Positions 39,439 to 52,746 are shown, counted from the stretch's first letter. The stretch: 53,463 bases of DNA from Chloromonas sp. AAM2 (GCA_004335635.1 QAXH01001713.1:1-53463), one strand, 5' to 3'. Notes: generated by a model not told the origin, from the sequence alone. A program made the numbers and translations.

Positions 39439-39539
39439 ACGACCCGGCGAATTACGTGCAGGGTTGAGATGAAGAATACAATCAGACACTAACATGACAG
39501 TTGACAGTAGTAGAGACGTTTGATGTATCCTTCGTTTTG

Positions 39540-39775
39540 ATTGATGTATCCTTTGTTTTGTGGATGGAACAAGACGGATATGTCGAGAAATGACGTTTGA
39601 GAGACAATGAACAATGAACGATAAGCACATTTTCAGGCCCCTTCTTAGGTCTAACGCGGGTTGCGCTCAGGAAAGCATCTCGAGGGGTGACCACCACCAT
39701 TACTTTCCTGGTGTGCCTCAATCCCCTTCACATTTAGGTTGGACGGGCTGGAATCCCTCCCCTCTTATGAGCTCT
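39540..39775 (+). repeat. Dispersed repeat B, copy 4
   Basis: Full-length copy from TTTGTTTTGTGGATGGAACA through AATGAACAATGAACGATAAG and CATCTCGAGGGG to GGAATCCCTCCCCTCTTATG. Confidence 0.85.
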
Positions 39776-39842
39776 GCCGCCCTTTCTTGAAGCTTTTTTG
39801 CAAGCTGTGGCGGTCTTTTGGTAGTGTTGGCACTCGCTTCAA

Positions 39843-39950
39843 CAATAGGATAGTACCTCGAGGGGTGACCACCACCATTACTATCCGGGTGTGTCGCAAT
39901 CCCCTTCACATGTAGGTTGGACGGGCTGGAGACCCATCCTTCCATGTGAG
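39843..39950 (+). repeat. Dispersed repeat B, copy 5, partial
   Basis: Second half of the family only, from GGATAGTACCTCGAGGGGTG to GGTTGGACGGGCTGGAGACC, 70 bp after copy 4. Confidence 0.8.
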
Positions 39951-40206
39951 CTCTTACATCTTACATCTGAAATACGAGCAACCTCTCAACATGTACTTAG
40001 CCTGGATCGGACAGGGTAGAACAGGAGTGGTTTATTGATTGATTGACATCAAGTGCAGAACAGCAGAAATTAAGCATGCTGGCGAATTGTAGTTCTGTTT
40101 TTATTGCTGCTTCAACGCCTTCAAGGCGAGAAACCCGTGAGAATGGCGAATGCAGCGTGTAATTTGCAAATCAGCAGCAGGAGCACTGTCCCTGGATTGA
40201 TTGATT

Positions 40207-40321
40207 GAGTGCAGTGCAGCACCTCACCAGAGTACTACAGGCAGTGCAGTTCAGCACCTCACCAGAGTACCACAGGCAGTGCAGTTCAGCACCTCACCAG
40301 AGTACCACAGGCAGTGCAGGC
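40207..40321. repeat. Minisatellite, unit of about 34-35 bp, three copies
   Basis: The unit contains GTGCAG(T/C)TCAGCACCTCACC followed by AGAGTACCACAGGCA. A fourth partial copy trails off after 40310. Confidence 0.85.
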
Positions 40322-40387
40322 GCTTGCCGGCGTCCTCAATTGCAACGGCACACAGCACAGCAGCGAGGTTGCTCGAGATAGTTGATA

Positions 40388-40440
40388 GTTGACAATGGAA
40401 TTTGTCCCAAAAGTGGCAAACATCATTGTTTGGGACAGAA
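40388..40440. repeat. Solo copy of the MITE end, folded as a palindrome
   Basis: Reads TTTGTCCCAAAAGTGGCAAA then CATCATTGTTTGGGACA. It matches the element end and has its own inverted repeat (TGTCCCAAA/TTTGGGACA), so it may be a minimal or collapsed copy. Confidence 0.5.
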
Positions 40441-41130
40441 GGGACGAAGTCCAGGCACGTGACTAAATGCTTCAGCAGAAAAATTGTGATTGAAATGCCA
40501 CGGAAGCGCACTGAAGCAAGATAAAGCAAATTAGCAGACGCTTAAAGCAACAAAACACGGTTCAAACAACAATTCTTTCATCAGAGCTGGATCGCATGTT
40601 GGATCACTTTTGCTGAGCGTTATCGCTTGATGGTGGGTGGCTTGCCTTGCCCGGACTTTCAGCCTTTTGTGTGCATGCAGCAGTCTACCTGCGCAGCTGT
40701 ATTAACAATGAATAACACCATCAGGAGCCTCTCAGCTCCATGTACCGGCAACGCCGGCGCTACCGCACACAATCCAAGTTCAAACATTGGTCACGATGTT
40801 AATCCGAATTGAAGTGGAACGCAGCCTTATTATGCTGTGGACACCCAGCACCCTGTCAACTCCAGCTATAGATACTACTAGTGAATGTGCGAAGTGCATC
40901 CTTCGATTTCGGACTGTGCGTTAAGCTGATGACCAACCCAATCAGGCTGGCCTAGGTTGGCCACAAGGCCGGACCAGTCGGACTAAAAAGGCCAGACAAA
41001 CAGGAGTCATCGTGAGGTATCACGAGCAATTTCATGCTCGATTTGTCCGGTGATTTCTTATGTCCGGAGAGGGGACAAAGAAACATAGCACGCCGGTTGA
41101 GCATAAGTGGGCTGACAGTATACCGCAGTA

Positions 41131-43355
41131 TTAGTGGTCAAAGGATGAGTGGTGGTAGTCCATGTAGGGTGCGCTGGTGCCGCTGCACATCATCATCATG
41201 CTGTGCCGCAGAGCGCGTGGACCTGCAGGGGAGTGCAGCCGGCAGCAGTGAGCCGTGTTAGTTACAAGGTGCTGCGAGGGGCGGCACACAGCTGCACAAC
41301 AACTGAGTGTGGAGAACCTGCCTGGGCGAATTCAGATGCTGGGCAGTATCACATGCGCACATCTCGCATCGCCACCGGCGTCAACCGGCCCCCTGCAACA
41401 GCCACATGTATGTTTCTTACTGTTGGCTTTGGTCGCGGTAAGGCAAGGTTGACAAACACCTCACCCCCACTCGACCTGTCAGAAATGTATGCAGCATGAG
41501 TGTTGGAGACTCTATTTGACCAACCTGCAGCGAACACGCCGACTTCGAACTCGTGGGGATGTGCGGCCGCCACCCGCTGCAGCAGTGCCCCGAGGTCTGG
41601 GCGGCCCTCGGCCACCTGCAGGGACATGCCACCAACACCCGCCCCGGCAGCCCACTGCTGGGACACAGCACGGCCATCGGCAGTGATGCCAGCAATGGGC
41701 TGGCCGAGCAGGGAGTGGCTGCCCTCTTCCTTCTTGGGCTGCCACCTGCAGCAATCATCGGAGAGTCAGGGGTGTGAGAAGGGAACGCAAGAGGCAACAG
41801 GACGTCGTGCGCACAAGCTGACATGATCGAGACACCATGTTGCGAACCTGTGGGTGTTGACTAATAATGGGGAAAAAATAAATAATAATGCGTTTGGGCT
41901 TAGCACATGATGTCTGCACAGGGACACACGAAGTGTACAAAACGACATACAACTGGTCAAGCTTCAGGCTCTCCTCTGCCCCCTGTCTGCCTTGACTGCG
42001 CACCTGAAGAAGTTGAGTGGGATGAGGAAGAGAGCTGCGAAGCCCATGCAACTGATGGCAATGGCAAAGAATTGAATGATGCCACTCTGCAGACGTACAA
42101 AGCGGCAAGGCAGACACCACCAGTTGCGTTATGCAGGATAGCCACATGAATGACATGCAGGCAGACCCACGGCTGGAATCAAGATACGCTGATCAGTGCC
42201 TGCTCAAGCAGCAAGACAAGTGGAGCCACATGCACGGCGCTTACCTCCCAGTATGGTAAGCCACCCTTGAGTGCGGGGCTCAGGCGCTGGTGGGAACCCC
42301 ATGTCATCATGGTCACCAAAAAAGCAGAGACGAAACCGGCCGCATGAATGAATGCCCACAGGGCATTGTTATCACAGTATGGCTGAGCGACCCTGCAGTG
42401 ATTACACGTGAAGCATTACACGTGTAAGCCTTGGGTCAATCCACAGCGCAGTCTGTGCCGCGGGCTCAAGTGCACCCGGGGCACGCAGCTGCAATGAGAT
42501 TGTAATTAACCCTGTGGTCCACAGTCAGCCAACAAGGCAGGTCACATTAGCATGTACACACTCTGCCCATGTATGGCACCAAACCAGTGCACTTGCCTGG
42601 GCTTCATGCGCCAGGCACCAAAACGCCTTTCATGCCCGATTGGAGGTTCTCCCTCATCAACTGTCCGCATGCTTGTCGTGTAGTTGCCTGGCAGAGCTTT
42701 GAGGCCTGCTGCACTCTTGATGCCTTCTGCAGTTCGAATGTCCTCCTCGCTATCCCGTGGAGATGCCCTGTTTGCGACGGTGCGGTGCAGTGCCAGGTCA
42801 AGCCACGAGTTCCCACTGCAATCAGGAGACACAGGCAACAGCAGAGTCAAGAAACAGAGTGCTGTGGCGGCCTAGCGTAGTCACAGTTATCACAGCTGGC
42901 AGCCCGTAGTACTGCGCCAGCATCACTACAAGCCCAGGAGCCTGGGCCAGGAGCAGTCCGAGGCGCTGCGCTGGAACCCCCACATCCACACGGGCAACTG
43001 AACCGGAGGTCGTCCGTCGTTTTCTACTACTTTATGTCTTAGGACGAGGCGACGGCCATGCTGATAGACCTGCATGCTTGCCAGGCAAGGGTTACGTCAG
43101 GGTGTGCCAGCTGCTCCATCACCAGCGTAGCAGGCAAGCTTGATGAGGCCACAACAAGGCTAGTAATGGAGGCAACACATTCAGGCAGTGGCGCCTGCAT
43201 TAGCATGAACACCCCAGTACACACAAGAAGGATTGGATTTTGCTGCACATGTATTTTACAGCAGCATATCATGCACCAGCAGTCCATATGCTGCTGACTG
43301 ATGCTGACACCTGCAATGTCACCTTTCCTTCTACTTATGACACAATACAGATGTG

Positions 43356-43410
<55 letters not shown>

Positions 43411-44728
43411 GGGTTTTTTCCGGGTGTGTGGGCAAGGAATGAGGGGAAAGGGAAGCAGGGGAAGGGGGGAAAGGGAGGAGAGTGAAAGAAAATGAAGAAC
43501 TACCGCAGTTTTCCAGGTTAGAGGGCGAGTCTGCAGCAGGGAGCTCGAGTATTGATCAAATTCAAGCCAAAATCTCCCGCCCTTGCCCACATTCGTGCTG
43601 TAGGGAGCCTTTGTGAGCTGTTCTTGCTTCCTCTATGAGCCACATTACTCATGCTCACTGATTATACATGAAGCAACAGACTCACATCGAGCAGGCAGTG
43701 CATACAAGCACTAGTACTGCTCTGCAGTTGTTTTTGCGCATATCTTGCAGGTATCAGTACAACATTGGCAGTGGCACACAAGTCAAACAAAGCCGGCTGC
43801 GACTATCACATGCAAAGTGACATGCAAACTCAGCTGTGCTCCAACATGTCTGCTGCCATGCAAGATTGAAACAGAACGAAACAAAGTTAAACCCAAAACC
43901 AAATATTTTGGCTCCATACCACTCTGGCTGTATGCAACAACCTTGGTGTATGCAACTACCAGGGCCGCGAGTGGGTTTCTCGTGCTTTGTATAGTTCAGA
44001 CAGCACCTGGGATGATGGAAGCCGCAGGGTGAAAGATAGAGGTGCATGCACGGCTGGCATGGCATGCATAAGTCTATGGATGCTTGATGCAGGGCTGCAT
44101 GGCTGGAACCTCCACGCATGATTGCAGGGCTGCATGGCTGTCACAGCATGCACGGCTGGCATGGCTGTCACAGCATGCACGGCTGGCATGGCATGCATGA
44201 CTGTATGGCTGGTCCTGCATGCATGATGTAGGGCTGTATGGCTGGTCCTGCATGTATAATGTAGGGGTGCATGGCTGGTCCTGCATGCATGTCATGGCGT
44301 GTGACATATGCAAGGTATCTGGCTCTTTCCGTGCGGATTCAAATGTGGGAGGCAGTGCGGCGACCGATCAGGCTCATTTCTCTGAGCTACATCTCATTCC
44401 TGGTTCATGCGACGTCGGAAATGGTCTGCCCCGCCTATTGACACCATTGTTCCTATCATAGTGTGGTATCCAACCACCACGTCCTGGATAGTCAGGAGAC
44501 GCCATGGCGGTGCTTGGGAATGCGTCGCGAGGAATTCCCACGGACTTAGTCGCCGTGGCGGCTTTGCGATCGTAAACCGAACCACACCAAGTCATTCAAA
44601 CCAGCTCCGGAATTCTTGAGCTCTTGCACACGAGCCATGTATAGGTATCCAAAGAGGTCCGCATGGTCAGACGCGATTCCCAAGGACCCGGCTGAATTCC
44701 CTGTTGCCCACACACACAGAACCCCCCC

Positions 44729-44767
<39 letters not shown>

Positions 44768-47700
44768 CAGCACCCACCTTGCAGCCTGCACCAGGATGTC
44801 GTCATCGAGCAGGGACAGCTCTCCATCGTTCCTGGTTGTGAACACGGCATAAACCTGCAAGCGTGGAGGAACATGCACCCCTGGAGGATTCAGGGTGCAA
44901 CAATCCAAAGCAGCTAGTCTTTTGCTGTACAGCTAGCGGGTGGCCAAATCATGTGATGAGGTGTTCGTTTGAACCCCTTCGTCCCAGCTCCCTGGTGCAA
45001 GCCCCCGTGTGATGCGTTGCATGCCACATGGACAGATGCCGCAGGGCATTGCGAATCCTTATTCACTCACGTGGGATGTGCACATACCTTGCGGGTTGGT
45101 GCGTTTGGCTGGCTCTGCTCGTGCATCATCTGACGAATCATTGCCAACCCTGTCGTGACCTGCACATGTGGGCATGGTTACAGTGACAGGAGTAATGCAC
45201 ATTGGTGGGAAACCGGACAGAGCAACGACAGCAACAGGCGCTGCTGGCATTGACAATGCTGAATGGAGAAAGCCAACCACATCAGGAAACCAATGTGCAT
45301 GGAGTACAGGGTCTCGGCTTTGATGATGTGCTATGGTTGCAGCAGCAGACCGGGGGCGCTAGGGCGGAGCACTCACCGCACTGCCTCCTGCCACTATCAC
45401 CACAACAGGGTACGACAGGAACCTCATTCCCGGCGCGCCATAGGGTCCGTTGATGCGCACAGGCAAGCGGCACCCAGACTCGAGCAGGGCAGCAGCAGCA
45501 GCCTGCAGGCATTGCAGCCACAGCAGCGAAAAGCTGAAGCAGGCGAGCTGAATCGACTGTGGACAGCCATAGCGAACTATTCAACGCCAGGGTGTACAAT
45601 CTGAAGGTGCTCTGCTGCAGAACGCATGTAGAGCTGGTATGGGTACCCAACCGGCACGCTTGCCGTAACCATGCTAGCTCGGCTATAATACAAGCAGCTA
45701 CCATGCCTGAGCAGGAGGTGACAGCGAGCACAGCCAGCACGCATCTGCAGTTCCCGACAATGCCGTGCTACCGCAACAACTTCGGCTGGCCTGTTCCTCT
45801 TGTGTTGACAGCGTTCCTGACTGTGCCAATTCCTGCTTGAACATAGCGCCAATCATCGCCATTGTGCCAAATCCTGCTTGACCAATTCACCAACGTATGG
45901 TGGGGTTTGACAAGCGCTAACACGCGCACCTTGGTCCACTGGCCTGCAACGCTCATGTGTACGGAGATGGTGACGGTGCGGCCCTTGGAAGCTTCATCAG
46001 TGGGCACATGCGAGCCGATGGACAGTGGGTGCCAGTCCGTGGGGGAGATGGTCGGGAAGTTGAGGTACACTGTGTCAGTAGGTTTGGGGCGGAACTTCTG
46101 CAGCGTGCAGGAAACACATGTACGAGGATCGCAGCGGCTGGATGCAAGGGGGGGCGGGGTGCCTCACCTTGATGCTGACTACTATGCATGACCGATGTCA
46201 ACCGTGTGCAACAGGCACACCTAGGCAGCCGCCAGCTGCTATGTGGACAGATGTCACGGGTAGATTTGTCAGATGCACAGGTTGATGGTGTCTCCACATT
46301 CACGATTTAAAGACCCCAAGTCGAGGGGTTTACGAAGGGGTAAGCGTCGCCTTGCACCAGCCACCTCCCAGCGCTTTGCACTGGCGCACCACATCTACTC
46401 GTGGGCTGGCATCGACAGGTCAAGCATTGCAATAAGCCGACATCACATGGAAAGTGCAGGCGCGCTTCCGGTATCTCTCTGCTCGCCTACTACAGCCTTG
46501 AAGGCCTCGGCGCCTACACAGCACGCACTGCTACGTTATCGCAGCTACAACAGCAGCGTTCGGAGCAGTGGCGGTGCTGTTTTGGTGGCAGTCACAGGTG
46601 AGCTGTCCAGAACAGCCCAATCGTGGCGTTCTAACCGGCACCCATGTGGCCTATTCAGTAATCTTGACTGCTTTGTAAGTTGTGCAGCTTGTGTGAGAGA
46701 ACGCGTAGTCAGGATAATCTTCGTACCGATGAGGTACCGAACCCTTGTTGCGATCGCTGCTTGCCGTAACTCGCGAGGGATCACCCCTGAAATGGCCTTG
46801 AGCTGCGCGCCTTCCATGGTGCACTTGCCGCGTCCTGTGACCGCCCCGTATCGTCTGTAACCGCCCCTGACTATTTGTAACCATCCCAGATTATTCGCAA
46901 CCGCCTTACGATGACCTTACGAGCCGGATAACTCGTAGTAAACCACCCTCAAATGCATATGTCGGTACGTACCTTGTGGCACTCGATCTCCAAGGTCATC
47001 AGCTTGCCATCACTAGAAGCGGCAACACGTGTCAGGCGTGTGAAGTTGGCCGACTGCACGATTCTGAACGTGACGTCCAGAAGGTATATGACGACGCCTG
47101 CATCAGCACAGAGCAAGCCATTAGCCGTTGTGCATGACACAGCACTGGCAAGCCTGAGCCAGACATTTACATAAAACAGTATAAGCTTGGATGCAGAAGG
47201 TTGTACTGCATGGTACTAACCTCCTATGCCTAGCTGACGGCGCATGGCAACAAGCGTGCGAACCTGGGTTGGTGAAAATGCAACAAGCACATCCCTTATG
47301 TCAGAGCCCCAGGGCTCTGTGTGAAGGTATCATATCCCCTCAACTTTGCCATCTGACTGTCTAGGCGCCAGGCCGTGTAATACCAGACACCCTCACCTGA
47401 GCCAATATAAGAGAATGTGCCAGCAAAATGTATCAACGTGAACAGCATGTAGGTGATGAAGCCAATCACGTGGAAGCGGTAGAACAAACTGTAGAAGCGA
47501 CGGCGGAAGAAGTCCAGCGTGAGGATCCACATTGGCACCTGGGGCATGGCGAGCCAGAGCATCCGCAAGATGTAAAATGTATCAGCAGCTCCTTCCTCAG
47601 TAATACTAGGTTTTGAACACATGCTGTTGCTGGGAATGTCCTACATATGCGCAAAGAGCTGGCTGGGCCGTGATGACAAACAAACTTGGGTGTTGGTAGT

Positions 47701-50681
47701 GCCAGGACACAACCTCTGCATGCATCATGTATGCAGTGTGACACATACAACTCACCTGGATTACAAAAGCAATACCTCCTGCGAGGTAGTTGATTCCGTC
47801 GTACTGCCAGTCGAAGGTGTTGTGAACCCAGCTGCAGGCATGGATATGTGCACAGTCCTAAGAGTGATGAGCCAAACATGCTCTTTGCATCTTAGCAGGT
47901 ACCAGGGCGGTGGTACAGAAGCAGACCACCAGTGACAATGTGGCGGAAAAGTGCGCATCCGTTCGCCCAGCCTCAACACTGTGATCGTTACACTTACGTG
48001 CCCTGCCAGATCCACAAGATGTAGTAGAGGACGGAGTGGACCGCAGCCATCCAGAAGGTGCTGTGGCCCAGCCACCTGCACGCAGGAGTGCAATTGGGCG
48101 TGATGAGTGCAGCACCGCGGCTCAGGTGTGGCATGCACCATGCCGCCTGCCTCAGGTGTGCAGCAACCAATGGGGCAGGGTGAGCACTGGGCCCGGACGT
48201 GAGCGCTGGCTTGTGGTCAGTGCATGCTCAGGCACACGCACATGCCACGGTACAACATTGCGAATTCCACGTGGGCAGTTTTGTGATGCCAGTATTTGAG
48301 CCAGGGTTAGGGTCGCCGCAATACTGTCTGTTGCCGCTATGCCGCTACGATCGGATACTTCCAGATGTAGTGCTGAGGCACCAAGTTGTGTGATACCTTG
48401 TTGTCTCTGAAGGCGCTGGCTGTGTGATCGCACCTGTGGTACTTGAGCAGTGCACTAGGATCGATCTTAAACATGTAGATGAGGAAGGAGCTCCGCGGGA
48501 GGGGGTACCAAAGAAACAGCAGCCCAGGAATACAACACCAGCCAGTGGTGAATGCCGCACTGCAACACACAGCACAGAAAATGCATGATGATTGCATGTG
48601 TGCAGTGCAGCTGCTGTGGTTGGACATCTGGACAAGTCATGTTTGCCAGAACCGGCATTTGGAGTCGGGAGGCGTAGACACATAACTCACAGCGGCAGGC
48701 ACGCAGTTCAGCAAGGCACAAGGCCTACCGAGGAGATCTTGCGTATGCATGCAAAGATTGCCATCCCCAACTCACATCTCAAACTTCTTCATGGCCCACG
48801 ACATGCCCAGGTCTTTCCCGTAGTCCTCATAGTCTGCAATGCCATGTCAAATGGGGCAACTGCTAAGGCATTTCATGATTGCTGCGTGTAATGTTCTGAA
48901 TTTAGTTTTGCCTTTGGCCAAAACAGAGGTCCGGCACGGTAAAGCCATCAGAGTGTTCCCCAACAGAAGTCAACTTGATCATGTTCGCACAGGCATGGTT
49001 TGTATACATTCGGTGATGGAACAACAACTGGCCCACACGACACAACGGTGATGCATGTTGCTGCAGTGAAGCATGCGTGTCGCATAGAAAGGGGGCCCAC
49101 ACATGCTTACCTTCTGCATACTTGACACTTGATCGGCCAGTCTCAATGTTCCACACCAGCAGAATGGAATGCCAGAACTGCACAAGCAAGGGAGCATGTG
49201 TACCTGGCACGTGACCATACTGGCCAATTTAGCACATTTCCTGGTTTACTGAATTCTCGTCACATCTTGGTCTGGTTCAAATGGCAGCTTACGCAGAACA
49301 CAAACAGTTGATAGCACAATCAGCACGCTGGGTCCTTCAAGCAATAGCTGTTAAGCAATAGCTGTGTGCGTTTTGACTTCCACCTACCAGGATCCAGAGT
49401 AGGTCCAGCACATGCAGCCCTCCACACCACCAGGCCCACAGGTTGTGAGGAGGTAGCTGGTAAAACAAACACCTTTTGAGCTGCAGCATGCAGCAGCAGT
49501 GCTTGCATGCAGGCTCATTATTATTATTTGCATGCTGGCTCATTGCAGCTGTGTATCATGATCAAGGTAACCAGAGGCCGCTTGCCAAAACCAGTCTTCT
49601 AGTATGAGAATTGTCGTCACTGCCTGCCTCTGAGAACAAGACCTTTGGCGGTGCTTTTCAAAACTTGAGCGTCATAACATACGTGCTTATGGTTCATACT
49701 TGCTGTGAGCGGCTTAAAGACGCTTGTGTGGAAAGCTCCGTAGAGTGACCACGACAGTGGCGACTGATGACTAATCCGCTAGCTCTCTCGTCATGTAATG
49801 GCTCTCTCGTCATGTGCTGGCCTCCTGACTGCCATGATGAGTGTCAACTGATGAGTCCTCCTGACTGCCATGATGAGTCCAAAGACCAAACAGGTCCATA
49901 CTAGACTCGATCAAGAACTGAAGGAATCTCAAGTCAAGTCAGTACCAAAAACAGTGATACTCAAAAACTTGGTACCGAGATGCTAAGAAAGGCAATAGCG
50001 TTCTGTTTAGTTCAACCAGCTTCGGGAAACTTGATGGAGATTTCACCAGATACAGAGACGTGAAGCACATACAAAGAACAGACCAGAAAGACTACTAGCA
50101 ATCGTGTCACATCAGTGCCAATACTTCCAGCTGAGCGCACATGCAGCAGTCTTCTCCACCCTGCCATACCTGGACGCGTGCGTATTTGAACCAGTCCGGC
50201 AGCTGCATTTTCAGTGGTGGCAAGCTAGCCAGGGCGATCATGCACAAGGCAGCCAGGAGAGTCATGCCCCACCAGATGGACTCCTACAGTTTAAGCATCA
50301 ATAAACACGCGGAAGTAGTAAGCGAGGCACTTGTCGTGACCATCATTAATCCCGGCAAACCGAGGTTTCGAGGCATCCAAACTGTGAAAACCACTTCGAG
50401 CGATGCTGGCGGCGCGCTTGGCGCCCTAGAATGCGCACCTGCTGAAAGTAGGCGCCGTTCATCACTTGAACCTTCTGGCCTTGACGTAGAACGGCTTTCC
50501 AGATATAATTCCAGTTTAGCCAGATTTCCTGGTCTGTGCTGTTGAACATCCAGCCCCAGGAGTTTCGGTAATACGTGTACATCAAAAACACGAGGACGCT
50601 GCACACGGCTGTGAGCCATAGGAAGCCCTTCGCAGCCGCCAACGCCAGGAACCGGGGCCCGGCAGACCCTTGGCTAGACAT
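41131..50681 (-). CDS. Ferric reductase / NADPH oxidase-like transmembrane oxidoreductase
   Basis: Moves electrons from NAD(P)H via FAD and haem across a membrane, most likely to reduce Fe(III) or Cu(II) outside the cell. Firm exons: 50439-50681, 50170-50283, 49388-49456, 49111-49177, 48776-48833, 48434-48559, 47998-48075, 47756-47831, 47397-47538, 46973-47097, 45930-46097, 45377-45502, 45088-45159, 44778-44854, 42597-42815, 42245-42392, 42004-42086, 41525-41745, 41131-41222. Membrane helices and His-bearing blocks run from FLWLTAVCSVLVFLMYTYY to FHVIGFITYMLFTLIHFAG. The FAD site is WHPLSIGS, the flavin-pyrophosphate part RINGPYGAPGM, the NAD part VVVIVAGGSAVTTGLAMI. Further membrane helices (FIHAAGFVSAFLV and IIQFFAIAISCMGFAALFLI) precede the final EVGVFAAGGPRAL and HSSFDH end. 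Exons between 44770 and 42820 are unresolved; a helix-like segment lies near 42890-42990. One intron (42393-42596) has a GC donor. Confidence 0.88.
42393..42596 (-). other. GC-AG intron in the ferric reductase
   Basis: The donor reads AAGCCCAG|GCAAGTGCA and the acceptor AATCACTGCAG. Joining splits an Arg codon (AG|G) and gives KPR|VAQPYCDN in phase with both flanking exons. Confidence 0.65.
43355..43409. repeat. CA/TG microsatellite in the ferric reductase gene
   Basis: About 26 uninterrupted CA units, followed by a purine-rich stretch to 43495. Confidence 0.95.
44040..44300. repeat. Irregular minisatellite of GCATGGCTG units
   Basis: Two related arrays: GGCTGTCACAGCATGCACGG repeated, then GTATGGCTGGTCCTGCATG with ATGATGTAGGG spacers, three copies. 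It lies in an intron of the ferric reductase gene. Confidence 0.8.
44722..44766. repeat. C-run plus CA microsatellite next to a splice donor
   Basis: Nine C then about 17 CA units, beginning only about 12 bp inside the intron that follows exon 44778-44854. On the coding strand it is a TG repeat just after the donor. Confidence 0.9.
49597..49784. repeat. Dispersed repeat C, copy 1 (about 187 bp)
   Basis: Starts GTATGAGAATTGTCGTCACT, ends GACTAATCCGCTAGCTC, and is matched almost base for base at 52747-52931. It sits in an intron of the ferric reductase gene. No coding capacity. Confidence 0.9.
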
Positions 50682-51497
50682 ATTGTGCGCAGCAGATTGA
50701 CAGCGCTCGAGGTGCCGGCGCGTGCCAATCCGATTACTCACACCACCTACAACACTAGTGTATCGTGTGATTGACTCATCAGCACATAAGTGACAACTGC
50801 CGTTTTATTATGGCGCGTGTCCGGCATAAGTCGACACGCGATGAGCGCTGAGTGTAAAGTAAAAAAGTGCGTGGGATTGATCGACAGCATCGGCTAATGC
50901 TCCTCCTCATGGTGTGTGCATGCAGGGGCTTGGGCGCTATCAAGTGGACGGATGGCGAGAGAACGAAAGATGAGTGAAAACCGGCAGGTCATGTGACATG
51001 TACTGTGAAATTTGAGATTTTGGTGGGTTTTCACACCTTTACACCGCTAAAACAGCAGCACGAGAGCGCATGAAAACAATTTAACAACAACAAGGCGGCT
51101 GGCCGCAGGGAAACCTGGAGTGGGAGCAGAAGCAACAAGGTGAGCTGCATGGAAATGTGGCGAAAAGGGGGTGCTGACGACAGAAGCGCTAAAACAGCAA
51201 CAGGGGAGCGCTTGAAGCAGCAACAGCGGCATTGGGTGGACAGCGGCATCGGGTGGACGCAGGTACACCAACTGGACTGGAAGCAGCAGCAGCTACAGAA
51301 GGCGCACCGACCTGCTACATCAGGTTTTTCCCGAAGAGCCGCATCAGAAACGCCAGCGCACGCTTCCCACGCGCTATACTCCTATGCGCCGCCCTTTCGC
51401 TCTCCCGCCGTGCGAGAGCACAGCGCTGGCAGGCTACCACATACACGAACGGCAAAGAACACAGAAACGAACGTGCTAACAAGGCTACAGGGCACAA
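50682..51497. promoter_or_regulatory. Divergent spacer between ferric reductase and the signal-peptide gene
   Basis: About 815 bp that must hold both promoters. It contains imperfect repeats of GCTAAAACAGCA(G/A)CA at about 51046 and 51188 and of GCGGCATYGGGTGGAC at about 51225 and 51243. No further gene is seen. Confidence 0.4.
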
Positions 51498-52530
51498 ATG
51501 GTCGTGAAACTTTTGTTCATCGTTGTCGCGTTGGCGGCGATTCTGCAAAATGTAGTGGCTCAGAAACTGGACAAGCCCAGCTTTGGTACGTGGCAGAGCT
51601 GGCTAAAGGAGGACCCCATCATGCAGGCAGGGTATGCCTTCGCCTGGTTGAGTGGTAAGTCCAAGCCGTTGCCGAGGCAATGTGCATATCGAGCGTACTG
51701 TGAGCATAGCGTCCACGTTCACATCCTCGCGTTTCGGGCGTTCCACAAAAGATGCGGCTGTGCCGCAGCAGACGCCCTGCTTTATGGTTTAACAGGGAAC
51801 AATGCCCGGACAATGATTCAGATGGCCGTGCGGCATCACACCACAATTGTCTATACACACGCTGCTGTGCGATTTGCAACAACACCCGGAGGGGATGATT
51901 CAACGAGCAAAGTTCAGATAACTACATGTTTTCATCATGAACGATTGAGCCAAAACATCACTTGGTTGGTGCCTGCGCAGTTCCTGGAGCGGTATTCGTG
52001 TGCTGGGCCGTTGCCTACAACTGGCTCGTGACGGTCATACAGATGTGCAGTGTCCCAGTTTACACCAAAGCCAGCCTTGAGGGCGCACATATGGTCAGGT
52101 CCATGGCATGAGCTCCGTGATGCACCAGGACAACAGTGGAACTGAAATGCGTTGCTATCTGGCACGGCCTCACTTACACGCCCAATGCCGTGCCCATTGT
52201 ACAACAATGCACTGCACAACACTGGAGCGGAGGCGCATACGTGCAGTGTGTGGTGTCTCAGCATGAACCGCAGATGGTTTTTTGCATCACGGCTGACTAG
52301 AAATAACGTGCACACGTGCTCCCAGCACGTTTGGTTGTGTGTGTTTGCATGGCATGGGTTTGGGTGTGTGTTTGCATGGCATGATGGACGCAAAACGGCA
52401 TACTAAGACACCACTGTCTTGGCTATTGTCTGTCCCGCTCTCGGCTCCTGTCTGATACACGTTTGGAGTGGCAGGCATCATATTAACCACCCTGTTCTTG
52501 TACCTGCTTTTGGGCTATGCCGGCTCTCCT
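51498..52530 (+). CDS. Small secreted or membrane protein, function unknown (gene model partial)
   Basis: Exon 1 (51498-51654) starts MVVKLLFIVVALAAILQNVV and looks like a cleavable signal peptide ending near AQ, followed by DKPSFGTWQSWLKEDPIMQA and a Trp-rich stretch. A good donor (AGTG|GTAAGT) ends it. A probable second exon from 51981 (acceptor GCCTGCGCAG) encodes a hydrophobic helix PGAVFVCWAVAYNWLV. A third candidate near 52475 (acceptor AGTGGCAG) encodes IILTTLFLYLLLGYAG. How exons 2 and 3 join is not clear to me. I recognise no family. It is transcribed away from the ferric reductase, so a shared response to iron is possible but unproven. Confidence 0.45.
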
Positions 52531-52746
52531 GCCTCGCCTGTTGCATTTTGTTGGCTTCTGCGTTCCTGCTGTTTCTTCGGTCTGTGTAGTCCGTGATTCC
52601 TGTTCATTTCTCGGTTTCTGCTGTTGCTCTCATGTGTGTGAGGGTGGAATGGGGCTGTTTGCAACCAGTGCCGTTCAGCAAGTAGACTGACGTCTAACAG
52701 GCGTTTGACGATTGACGGACAACCAACAACATGACCAGTTTGTTCT

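Larger units (their letters stand above)
39951..41130. other. Spacer downstream of the ferric reductase
   Basis: Apart from the minisatellite and the solo repeat end it shows no gene that I can recognise; the 3' untranslated region of the ferric reductase should lie at its right side. Confidence 0.4.

Noticed and set aside
46273..46860. A 195-codon open frame on the plus strand
   Set aside because: It lies antisense in an intron of the ferric reductase gene, ends in a repetitive GTAACCGCCC-type stretch and shows no domain or splice logic of its own.
49780..49890. Possible hammerhead ribozyme (CTGATGAGTCC near 49850 and CTGATGA at 49768)
   Set aside because: No matching GAAA box with pairing stems follows, and the near-identical copy of the second site has CTGACGA, which would kill the core.
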